A DNA stretch of 64,000 nucleotides from NCBI GenBank assembly GCA_001939145.1, contig LSRX01000807.1, positions 1-64,000 of the forward strand. The letters are read 5' to 3'. The stretch is from Symbiodinium microadriaticum. Lineage: Eukaryota; Sar; Dinophyceae; Suessiales; Symbiodiniaceae. Position 1 is the first letter of the stretch. Each line of letters begins with the position of its first letter. The position numbers were made by a program, and so were the translations under genes. This document shows positions 33,700 through 43,961 of the stretch, piece by piece. Under the pieces are notes generated by a model. That model saw only the letters and a program-made list of their open reading frames with translations, was not told the origin of the DNA and did no database searches.

Positions 33700-33807
33700 G
33701 ACCTAGGCCTTTTCGTGAAGATGGGCACGCGCCGTGCTTTATTCCCGAACCAGCGCTTGGCGCCGCTGCTGAATGTCGCAACCTGCGCTGCGCTTATGCG
33801 AAACTAA
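33700..33807 (+). CDS. Terminal exon of unit 2 (end of gene A on the one-gene model)
   Basis: Follows TGGCCGCAG|G and reads DLGLFVKMGTRRALFPNQ, then RLAPLLNVATCAALMRN and TAA at 33805-33807. Same exon at 6831-6953 and 49339-49446. Its stop lies about 480 bp before the first exon of gene B. Confidence 0.55.
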   Translation, partial: DLGLFVKMGTRRALFPNQRLAPLLNVATCAALMRN

Positions 33808-34291
33808 CTGACATAGTGACAGAGTAGCCGCCATTTGCAAAAGGTTTCGGATGATGTGCTCGTGATGAGAATTCACCAGTTTTGATGTGAATCCGATTGC
33901 AGACACGGGAAACACCTCTTGACCTCCTCGTGCGATCTCTCGGAGAACCTTATCAACCTCTTTTCACGATTTTTCGGCGGATGTCAAGACCTCCTTTCAC
34001 GAGGGGCTGTTACATGGCATCCTCCTAGAGGGCTTCCTCAGTGCGTCGCATAGGTCAGGGTTCAGGACCGACGATAGGGGCGGACGAGGATGGAGTTCCT
34101 TAACCCGCACATGTCACGACAGTAGCGAGCACTTTGCCGACTCTTGCCGGCGCACCGAGAGGGATATATAGTGTAATCGCACGGACTCTTTGGGTCAACA
34201 ACACCCGACGCCAAACCTTGAAACCCGCTCCCTGCTGCCTAGGTCCCAACTTAGCTTGCCTGGGTCGAAATTTTGGTGGTCTCCGGCCGAG

Positions 34292-34392
34292 GTTGGCATT
34301 GTGATGCTCTTTGGCATGCTCCCTGGTGTCTTTCAGTTTGCAACTGAGAAGCTCTTCGTCGATCCGCAGATTTTGGCAGTGCGCCTTGGCCG
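34292..34392 (+). CDS. Gene B 5' exon, short hydrophobic segment
   Basis: Reads VGIVMLFGMLPGVFQFATEK then LFVDPQILAVRLGR. Shares the GGCCG|GA end with copies A and C. It could supply a signal anchor, with ATG at 34304 as one possible start. Confidence 0.5.
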
Positions 34393-34591
34393 GACTGGAG
34401 GGAAGGCCAATCCAGAAACCAGTCCGAGTTGAAGTTTACCGCCCCAAGGGCTCCGGGGTTCGAAGTTGCCCGCACTGTTGAGGTTGCAAGCAGGAGATGT
34501 GCCTGCAGGTGTCATGTTTGGTCATGTGCAGACATGCCAGACTTTGCTGCTATGTGTGTTTCTAGCGTGGTGGCAACAGAGCTTGAAAGCC

Positions 34592-34746
34592 ATGGCCGCC
34601 ATCCTTCCAAGGAGGGCGATCTCGGCAGACTTGTTGCCTGGTTTCGATGCCGATAGCGACCGCAAAAAATATGTGCTGCTGTTGGGCAGAGAGCCTCGTC
34701 TCCACGTGAAGACCAAGTCCGCGCAGACCTCGACACTTGGCTGCAG
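34592..34746 (+). CDS. Gene B small 5' exon (ADLLPGFDADSD)
   Basis: Contains an in-frame ATG (34592, MAAILPRRAISADLLPGF) and runs through PRLHVKTKSAQTSTLGC to a donor TGCAG|GTGGCAC. It ends in phase 2, which joins exactly to the next exon (R-S-I-E-I-C-C). The ATG is a start candidate shared with gene C, though an upstream exon may precede it. Confidence 0.6.
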
Positions 34747-34845
34747 GTGGCACGTCAGATCAGCAAGCTACAGCAATGCTACAGCATGCTCCCGAAGAAC
34801 GGAGGGGCCGGCTCCTGAGATGTTGACTGCCTGTTTGGACGCCAG

Positions 34846-34973
34846 GAGTATTGAGATCTGCTGCGAGACAGATCCAGACAACTGCGCGCACTACACTCTG
34901 GAGCACTCATTGATTGAATTCGATGAGAAGCCCGCCATTCTCGAGATTCCGGCCGCGTCATCCACGAGGTGCA
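34846..34973 (+). CDS. Gene B small 5' exon (SIEICCET)
   Basis: Reads SIEICCETDPDNCAHYTLEH and then LIEFDEKPAILEIPA before C. The donor TGCA|GTCTGACC is conserved; phase 1 fits the big exon (S-L-S-K-K). Same length as in gene C (128 bp). Confidence 0.65.
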
Positions 34974-35211
34974 GTCTGACCGCTCGAGGCCTGGCCCTTG
35001 ATGTGTTCCAGGTTGTAGTTGTGGGGATGCTGTAGTACGGTAGTCATCGCCGCTGGCCTTGCGACCCAACGTATGACTCCCGTTGAACTTCCTCTCCGAT
35101 GAAGCAACGCACCCATGCGATGGTATATATTAGCCTGCTGTGCTGAGCCACTTTTGCACAAGCGGTTGATTGTTCCTGCTGTTTTCGGGAAAATACTGTA
35201 CATCTTGCGAG

Positions 35212-37554
35212 GTCTGAGCAAGAAGTCATCGACAACGCTGGACTTGATGGTGGCGGTGAAGTCCGTCAAGAACGTGTGCGATTGTCACCAGAACATCTGC
35301 AGCTGCTGCAATGGTTATCAGGGTGGACTCGATGCAGAAGAACAAGAAGTACAGAAATTGTTGGCGACTGATTTCTGCACCCCGGTGCGCTGTGCCATAC
35401 AGAATTCGAACCGGAGGCCAGGTCCGTTGTGTAACTGCAGGAATGGCTATGCTGGGAACATTGTCTGGGAGGGGGCCCAAGTCAGTGGCCAGTGTACTCC
35501 TGCTCCATGCTACATTGAATACTCGACCAGGAAGCCGGGGCCGGATTGCAAGTGCATGGATGGCTATTATGGCAACATCAGCTGGAATCGTTCCCAACCT
35601 CTCGGTTCATGTGTGTCGGCAGGTGGCTGTGCAGACAACGTTGAAAACAGCGTGGGCGAAGGAACGCAATGCACGTGCAAAGATGGTTTCACAGGCAAGG
35701 TCCTTTGGCGGGGTGCAGTGCTTCAAGGAAGCTGCAAAGCAGCAGAGTGCCGTATAGAGAACTCCAACCAGCAACCCGGCCCAGGCTGCAAATGCAAGGA
35801 TGGCTATGTGGGTGATATAACGTGGCATGGAGACCATCCGAGCGGCACTTGTACACCGGCGCCCTGTACGATCAAGAACTCCAACCGAGAGCCGGGCCAA
35901 CAGTGCGCCTGCCTAGATGGGTTTGCAGGAGAGATCGCTTGGAAAAACCACACACCACAGGGGCTCTGTAAGCCCGCGTCATGCGCAAACATTGCGAATT
36001 CAACGGGTCTCGGAACACAGTGTAGGTGCAGCGATGGCTTTCAGGGGACTGTGACGTGGTCGGGTGCCAATGCTTCTGGATCCTGCACGCCTGCGCGGTG
36101 CACAGTCCCAAATTCGGACAAGAAGCGTGGGCCGGCATGCAAGTGCCTAGAGGGGTGCGGGGGCATAGTTCGTTGGGAGGGAAATGTCTCTTACGGCCTT
36201 TGCTCTCCCCTGCGGTGCCGTGGCACACATTCGAACGGCAAGACGGGCCTTGAGTGTGGTTGCGAAGATGGATTCGAAATCAATGGGTCCCGAGAGCTGG
36301 TCGTCCTGAGGACGAGGTTCTATAATCAAACAGCTTTCGCTGTCAAATGTATACCGGCTCCGTGCAGTTTAGAGCATTCAAACAGGCAGCCGGGCAAAGA
36401 ATGCCGCTGTGCAGATGGGTACTACGGGGACGTTACGTGGAAGGCTCAGGTACCCAGTGGGAATTGCAAGCCAGCCCCCTGCTATGTTCCAACCTCTAAC
36501 CGCAAGCCAGGACCAGAGTGCAAGTGTTTGGATGCGTTTTCTGGGCAGATCACGTGGATGGGCGAAAGGCCAAAGGGCAGATGCCGGCCGGCCCAATGCA
36601 ACATTTCCAACTCCAACCGCGAGCCGGGGAATGACTGCAAGTGTCAGGACGGCTTTGTGGGAAAGATTGTGTGGAAAGATGACGTACCCCATGGGAGCTG
36701 CAGGCCCGCCCCCTGCAACATTCAGAACTCCAACCTCGAGCCTGGGCCGGGCTGTCGGTGCGAGGACGGCTTCGGAGGATATATCGCATGGGACGGTCCA
36801 TCAGCTACAGGCGCGTGTGAGCCCATGCCCTGCCATGTTCTCCACTCTGACCACGCACCAGGTCCCGCATGTCGGTGTTTATCGGGTTTTTTTGGACGCA
36901 TCGTATGGAGAGGCCCTACAGTGTCTGGAACGTGTGCGCCCCGGCCGCTGTGTGGGTCTGAACAGGAAGAGGCGCTCCATGTGACCCGACTTGTTGCAGA
37001 TCTGACAGATGATAGCTACAACACGTGCAGAGCAGGACAGGCCATGCTTGTCCATGGTCACACATATGGCAACTTACGATTGAGATGGACTTTCGCAGAG
37101 GCCTTGCCGCCCGCCAAGTGCAAGGTGGAATGGCCTGATTCGCACATAGAGGTCAACAATCCCGACCCGGAACACTTCAGCCTCACGAGCTGGTGCTCAG
37201 CGATGCCTGGGCAGCCATTCTGCTGGTCGCCCATCGTGTACACCGTGACCACTCGCAACACATCGCAGTTTGCCTGCGATTCTTGCAAGACGTCAGAGCA
37301 TGCTTTGACAGAGTTTAGAGGTAGCCGCTGTGGATATGACCTCATCAAGTGGGAGTCCCTGACCATTAACCCTGGATCGCCTAATGCCTGCGAATGCAAC
37401 CTGTCATTGAGCTGCAGCGAACTACCTTCAGAAGAGCTTCCAAGAGCTTGTATCCACTTCGCAGAGCCTGCGATTCTGAGCAAGGACGATGGGGATTATC
37501 TAGTTTTCTACGAGACCGGAGAGGTTTCCCAAGCGATCACCAGCACGGAGCTCA
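35212..37554 (+). CDS. Gene B large exon: cysteine-rich repeat protein, 13 repeats
   Basis: Paralogue of the gene A exon, about 780 codons, open throughout. It starts LSKKSSTTLDLMVAVKSVKN, then a C-D-C-H/C-S-C-C segment and 13 four-cysteine repeats of the N-S-N-x2-P-G / C-x-C-x-D-G-F / G-x-I-x-W type. One CYIENST-CGVP pair of gene A is represented by a single fused unit here, so repeats have been lost or gained by unequal exchange. The repeat with the N-G-S-R-E insert and the post-repeat tail (TEFRGSRCGYDLIKWESLTI) are kept. The donor is probably GAGCTCA|GTTTTG, phase 1. Likely extracellular; ligand unknown. Confidence 0.88.
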
Positions 37555-37979
37555 GTTTTGGAGCCGCCTCATGTCATTTAGAGCTGTAGTACTCTTAGGA
37601 AATGCGACCCACGCTCCGCCACATTGCTACTGATACTGCTCGTAAAGCCAGGTCCCTTTACCAGGCGGGTGACTCTATGACTTCATTAATGCCACCACGT
37701 CTTATAAGGGCCGCCGTTGTAAAAACGGTAAGACGATGAAGCACTTGCGAAAGGCAAGGCCTGCCACTCCTTGCCGATCAAAAACAGAAGTCTTGAGCCA
37801 ATCTGACTCGCATCCCGGAGCAAGTTCGAAAGCAATCATTATTTTGCCCCTTCTATACTCTATTGCAGGGCTTCAGGATCTTTGTGACACGCAAGGTTTC
37901 CGAAATGCAGGATCCAGTGCATCAAGCTTGACAAATTGCACGGTTTTTCATGGGGATGTAGGCAGCAGCTGATTGCCAG

Positions 37980-38662
37980 GTGCTGATGACGTTGACCAGG
38001 CTGATGAACTGGGTGCCGTCTCCGCGAATTGGAGGTGGCTCTGTGATGGGGAGAATCTTTTCGTTGTAAAGGCGGGCGACATCGACATCTGGTCTGGGGA
38101 CGCCGGCTCGTTCTACTCTAAAGATTACTCTGCAACCTTGCAGCCTCGCGCAGTTCTCCCAGCGTGGTGGGAAGTGAAGTTCCAACACCTGGCTCTGCCC
38201 GGCAGCTTCAACACCGACACATTGTTGGGCTGCGAGCTCTCTTTCCAGTCAGGGACCATGTGCTACCACACTCTGTTCGGATCAAGTGTCCGAGTCGCTC
38301 CGGCGCAAGGAGATTGTGCTTTCCAGAATTTCACCGCAGCAGACAGCCACGTCCTTTACGAGTACAAGTCATCAGCCTTTGGGGTCCAAACTTACAGATC
38401 CAGCAAGACCTGCTACCCGAAAGCAGCCTTCGAAGAGATTCGGGTGCAGATGGAGGACGTCGTTTTGCCCGCGGACCGCTTCGAGACTGAGGTTGGTAGC
38501 TCTGACTGCCGAACAACGATACGCCTCAGGCTGGATGCGGCGTCATATCTGTCCGGGTGTGAAGGCCGTTCGAGGCAACGGGAGCCATGGCCACCAGGCC
38601 CGGGGTTGGAAGGTCTACAACATGGGAGTCAGGGCCCAGAGCTTCGAGTCGGGCAAGATTGA
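37980..38662 (+). CDS. Gene B C-terminal ectodomain exon
   Basis: After ATTGCCAG|GTGCTG it reads ADDVDQADELGAVSANW and matches the gene A and C exons through LPGSFNTD, SSAFGVQTYRSSKTCYP and CRTTIR. The match ends near 38565 (YLSGCEG). The remaining open frame to 38662 has no counterpart in A or C and is probably intron or divergent 3' sequence, so the true exon end is likely near 38560. Confidence 0.78.
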
Positions 38663-38895
38663 TCAAGACTGTTCTAGACTCGAGCGCTCTTTGACTGTGA
38701 AAGAACACTTGCTGATGTAATCACATGCTCGTTCCGAGGGGCGCCTGAGGAAAACAGCCCTCATGTAGCAGTTGTGCTTGTGCTCCTAGCTGCTGGTGTG
38801 TGCGCGCACGGACGTTGTCTGCTCGTGGAGGTGAGCAATCTTTACACCCGTACGTTTTTGGCTCCCTAGCTCTGGTAGCAGGCCCAGCCATGTAG

Positions 38896-38973
38896 CGCTT
38901 GCTTGTGACATGCGCGACCCGGCTCTGCTGGCTTGGGCCTTGGCGATCCACGCAGCGGCGGTTCAGGAGAGGG
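38896..38973 (+). CDS. 78-bp micro-exon downstream of gene B
   Basis: Reads DMRDPALLAWALAIHAAAVQ, the same 26-codon exon as at 22180-22257 and 56017-56094, with many silent third-position changes. Acceptor CATGTAG|C, donor GAGAGGG|GTGCAG. Confidence 0.7.
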
Positions 38974-40208
38974 GTGCAGCAGTGCAGTAGACCCCACACC
39001 TTGAACCCAAATCCAGCTGTTCTTGCACTAACCCTGCTGTGCGGGCTTCATCATAGCCAGGCGGGGGCCAAAAAGGCAGCACCGTAAAATGGTGACCGAA
39101 ACCTGGAACGGTGAACCTTTCAGCCACAAGTCCTGATCCCTAAAGTCTGCACCAGAAAGATGTCATCATCAACTATTGAAGTTTCAACCCTAAGACAAGC
39201 ATTGAGCCCTGAACCGTAAGTCAGTATGTTCTACGTGTTCGTAAGTTTACAGTTTAGTAGCGTGTATTTGTGAGCTTTGGTGTCGCGTCGCCAAAAATTC
39301 CCTTCTTAAGCTCGACACACAAAAGCCTCAACCCTAGAGTCTGTCCCCAAGCTGGGTGAGTGGGAAAAAATCGGTCCGTACACACCAAAACCTCGAAAAA
39401 GAGGTTGGCTTCAGGGAAGGGGTTAGCCTGCTGTTCCTTAGAGCTTGAACTGGTTGACGTGTAGCTGACGTAGCGGTATATCTGTAAGCGAAATGCCCCG
39501 ACCAAGCCAGGTGCTACTGGAGACGTTGTGCGATAGGCGAAAAAGGCAATCTGCCTTGTGTAAGTCGCAACTAGGTGTGTTGATTCTTATGCTTTCTCTA
39601 TCTTCCGTTGCTTGTGAATGAATCGCACAGTACTGTCAGGTTAACGAACCGCACACTCCTTCTCAGAACAGACTGGCCAGAGAGTAGGCGAGTGCAGTGT
39701 ACGAGCACGTTGTGATCTTGAGCTTGAGGCTTGAAGTTCAGGCGCTCAGGACGGATGGTCCAAGGTCCCGATGAGATGTTTGGCAATGGGTCAATCAATG
39801 AAGTGTCAAGGGGCCTGGGTCGAACATGCGCCTACGACTGTCTCTCTTCGGCCGATTTTGGCTTCCAGCCCGTTGTTTGCGAGTGGCTGTTGCGTACATG
39901 TTGCCGCGAATGCCAGATGGCAGATTCCACGTTGAGGCGTCACAGTGCCCGCGCCATGAGCTGCCCCAGTCCTGATAGTTCGTTTCTATTTCAACCCTGA
40001 AGTGTGGCTTTAGTTTTTGAGAGAGCATCTATATGCCTACAGTGATGGCCATGGTCTTGGCCATCCTTCCATGATGCCGTGGGCGCTGTCAACTTGGAAG
40101 CGCTCCGCTTGAGGCCCCAGGTCTACGTAGGTCTTTTGGGAGCCCGAAAGCCTGGATATGCGTCCCAAAGATACCTTCGAAGTAGCCGTAAACAGGCATC
40201 CCAGATTC

Positions 40209-40730
40209 TGTCACTAAACGGAATAAACCCAGACCGATACCCTAATGATAGAAGGCCCAAGCCCTAAAAGGAGAAAAAAGCAAAAGGTAAGCTTGTAACA
40301 CCTAAACGGAGTTAAGCGACCCCGAAGCCCTAAAAGAAGTAAAAGCTAAGCTTGAGGGACAGCCGGACCCTATGAGTAAACCCAAGCCGAAGCCGTGAGA
40401 GGAATAAACCCAGACCGAAACCCTAATGAAAGAGGGCCCCAAACGAAAAAGAAGTAAAGGGACCCCGAAACCCTAAAAGAAGTAAAAGGTAAGCTTGAAA
40501 GAAAACCGAAACCCTAAAACCCAGGCTGAAGCCCGAAAAAGGTGTAAGCCCAGACCGAAACCATAATGAAAGAAGGCCAAAGCCTGAAAGGAGTAAACGG
40601 ACCCCGAAACGTTAAAAGAAGTACAGGGAAAGCTTGAAAGAAACCTGAAAACTTAAAAAGAGTAAATCCTGGCCGAAGCCCTAAACGGAATAAACCCAGA
40701 CCGATACCCTAATGATAGAAGGCCCAAATC
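40209..40730. repeat. Expanded CCGAAACCCTAA-type repeat block
   Basis: A composite unit (CCCAGACCGAAACCCTAATG ... AGAAGTAAA ...) recurs about four times; the AGACCG anchor is at 40231, 40412, 40552 and 40698 (spacing 181, 140, 146 bp). The previous unit has about one copy near 25010-25145. The words resemble degenerate CCCTAAA telomere repeats. Confidence 0.65.
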
Positions 40731-41752
40731 CTGGAAGCTTCTTTTTTTGCCAGCCGTGGACGGCTAGCAAAAAAGGGCTTGCGCTCGCGATTGTTGCTTC
40801 GCAAGAAGTAAAAAGACACGGGTGACACAGGAAAGCAAGACAGAAGCAATGGTGACACAATAAGAACGACAGAAGTGATCGGGCACTCGGTGTAGCGGGT
40901 CCGGGCTGGTTGGTTCTTGATCTTGGGCGTGGATCTATCATGTGACTCCTTTGCGCAGGATCTGATGCGGCAGGAAGGAATCCGGAAGGTCGAACGAGCA
41001 TCGACACGATGTGCAAGATGTCCCTTCCGAGCTTTGCGACGCCCCGTACCCAAAAGTACCAAGCTTTTGAGCCCCAAGACTTAGCCCCACTTCCGTTTGA
41101 GAACTGGTCGTCAAAATATTGGTCATAAGCATTTGGTGCTTTTCGTAGATGGGCACGTCATTCCCCGTCTACAGCTGCTGATCGCCAGTTGTGGGCTGAG
41201 TGTGCTGCTTTGTGGTGAGAGACCGTGGGCTTTGCGCCGAACCATGACAACATGAAGCTGATGCGTACCTGGGTCACGGCTGAGTGAATGTGCAGGGCAC
41301 CTTCACTGGTCAAAAAACTTGGTGCCTTATACCTTTGACGGCGAAGCTTGGTTTCTTAGTACGTTGAGGCGGCGTGATGGTCTGGGTGCATCTGTCTTTG
41401 AGTCATTGAGCGGTTGTGATCTGTGGAGTGTCCTTCGGGTGGTGGAGGTCGATCTGATGCCGCGGACGTTCTATGTGCATCTGATGGTGGGAGGTGAACT
41501 TGTAACGGCCAGTTCGTGTAAAGACGCATGCAAAGCCAGTTTCCAGCTGGTTCGTGAGGGCGGAGCGGTAGTTGAGGTTTCTTGTTTGCGTCGTGAGCGG
41601 GCCGCGAAAGTGAGGGCAGAGGCGTGTGTCTGGCATATGTCGGCATTGCCCACTGTGCTTGATGAGCTGCTTACTGTTTCGTTTTCGTGAGGGGCCTGAA
41701 GGGCTGAGCCTCACACGTTGCCAGGCGCCGCTAAACCCTCTCGATGCAACGG

Positions 41753-41779
41753 CAGAGAGAGAGAGAGAGAGAGAGAGAG
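41753..41779. repeat. GA microsatellite
   Basis: Shorter copy of the tract at 26157-26204. Confidence 0.85.
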
Positions 41780-43961
41780 CAAGCAAGACAGAGAGAGAAG
41801 ACTTAGCCTTCCAAGCCCATCATAAACCCCAAACCTGACCCCTAAAGCCCTAATCTTTCGCTCGCGCCGATGTGGCAGGCTCTGGCATGGTCCAGCTTTG
41901 CCGGCAGCATCTTCTCTTGGGCCTGCATGTGGCCGCTTCGGAAGAAAAACCATTAGCTTTCCTCCTCCACACGAAATGTTCAGGGCCCTTTCCTCCCAAC
42001 AGCAGTACAGGATCGGGTGTGGCTATTGTTATACATGGTTCTCGTGATGGTTCTTGGCACTTGTTGCGAACGTGTCGCGGTTGGCAGAAGTCACGGAGGT
42101 CTTGTGTTTAAGCAACCGATGTGCTTGGAAGGGATATACTGCGAACCACGCTGTACATCACTGCTGGGGTTTTAGGGTGGCTTGTTTCATGATGGAGATC
42201 ATGCTCTAAGGGGGCGCGCGGAGACGGCGGGGAGCCACTGATTTGTGTACTCATGCTGTCGTTTCATGTTGCCAAGCTGAGTATGGTGGTTCCAGATACT
42301 GAGGCGCCAAGTCTAGGTTCTACCAACACTGCTGCCATTGTCAGCATTTCTACCATGACTATCACTCGCAACACAACTTTCAGATCAACGTTTGGACTTA
42401 ATTTTAGGTCCACGCTGTGTGACCCTGAGTCTGCATGAAAAGCCTGAAGATGTTCTTTGCTTTGGCCGAGCGGCCATCTACAACTTGCATCTACAAGCCT
42501 TGTGCTGGTGGCATGTCGTAACAATGTACAGTAGTATGCATTTCGCTCCGAATGCTTGGTTTGACTCTTCAGGTCCTGTCTCACTTGGTATCATTTCAAA
42601 AGCAAAGGTTCAATCGGATTGCACTGCTTTCAGGCTGTAGAGCAACAAAGGTGTGTTGTATTGATTTAGAGAATGTTTACCATAATGGAAAGCGTAAAAA
42701 TGAAAGTAGCCGATAGTTCCGGTGAGCTCTACAAGCCAAGGATCACATTGCACAGTGATCTTTTTGGTATTTGGTGATTTCGGTCCAGAAAAATCGAAGC
42801 CGCGGACCCTCCATGAGAAACCCTGCATCCTCTCGTCCTGGCCCGAAAGCTTAAACCCACGGGCTTGCAAATCCTTGCCATTAAAACCTAACCTTACACC
42901 CTGAACGAGCCAACTTCGCCTCCGCATGAGGTGCTCGGCGTTTGCCTGCACTTGAGCTTGGCTGCCCGCGCTTCTTCCTGGGAGGCAACCACGCTCTACT
43001 TGGCCTGGCTGTGCTTGGCTGTGAGTGCTGAAACCCTAAACCCTGAACCCGACACCCTATGTGCCATAAGGGGACTCTTGCCGGCTACTCGGGTCAGTGA
43101 GGGGCCCTGAGATTTAGTCATAAGGCGCTATGCTATTGGTTGGGGGGCTTCGTTTTCGGCTGTCATTATCTGTGTAGTTAGATGATAGAACTTAGCAGCG
43201 ACATAAGCTTTTCCTCGAGCTGCTTCTTAAAATTTGCGCTTCTCTAATTGTTCTGGTGGCCTAGTTGGCTGCAGCCATAGCTGGTATCATTGCTGCATAA
43301 AGCTTTGTAGTGTGTAGCCGCCGGTTGGCCTTGCATTTTCGTTTATGAAGCAAGGCATCAGAGCATGCTCATACTCTGCGTTCTCCAGTGTGAATTCGTG
43401 TCTTCCTCTGGGTCGTGTGAGCCTCAGAAACGAGGATTTGCGCAGCTCCAGGCCATCATAGATCTTCTGACTGGTCGAAGTTGGATTGTTAGAGTGCCGA
43501 ACTTTTCCTTGAAGGTATGCCACGTGCACGGAGGCGTGTTTAGGTCAGATCCAAGCTTTGAGGTTAAGGTTTCATACCTACCCCTGGCTTTTCTGCCATG
43601 TTTCAGATGGGTGGAATCAGCTCCGAAGTGGAAACTACCTGCGACAGTCGACGAAAACGTGAGTGACCCGAGAGACAAGGCTCTCGGACTTGTTTTTGAG
43701 GGTGTCGGCGCTCAAACTGTTTTGACCTTGTTTTTTTTTTGCATTGGGGCGGCGGTGGGCATCCTTGCATTTCGGATCAATCATGAACAATGACCCAAAC
43801 CATCGAGTGAAGACTGACTTGGCGAGCATTCAGAGATCCTCAAGAAGATACGCAGAGCATCAGGGAATGGTCCTGTTGCTTCATGAAGATAGGCCTCGTT
43901 GTAGCCTTCATGCAGGTTATGCCCACCCTCATCAAAGTGCCCCCGACGGGATCCACCACGA

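Larger units (their letters stand above)
28804..34020. repeat. Unit 2 copy of a near-identical 5.2 kb duplication
   Basis: Corresponds to 44460-49660. Within it, about 28804-29480, 30002-33100 and 33205-34000 are virtually identical (one 3-bp indel near 30924), while the stretches between and outside differ clearly, including a 25-bp indel near 33180. The offset shifts from 15656 to 15667, 15664 and 15639 bp. Confidence 0.85.
38974..43961. other. Gene B unit interior, few supported exons
   Basis: Related to 22.3-28.3 kb of the previous unit but lacking the inserted 99-bp element and the EHDAALDMG island. It contains the expanded CCCTAA-type repeats (40209-40730) and a GA tract (41753-41779). 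I could not support a gene. Confidence 0.45.
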
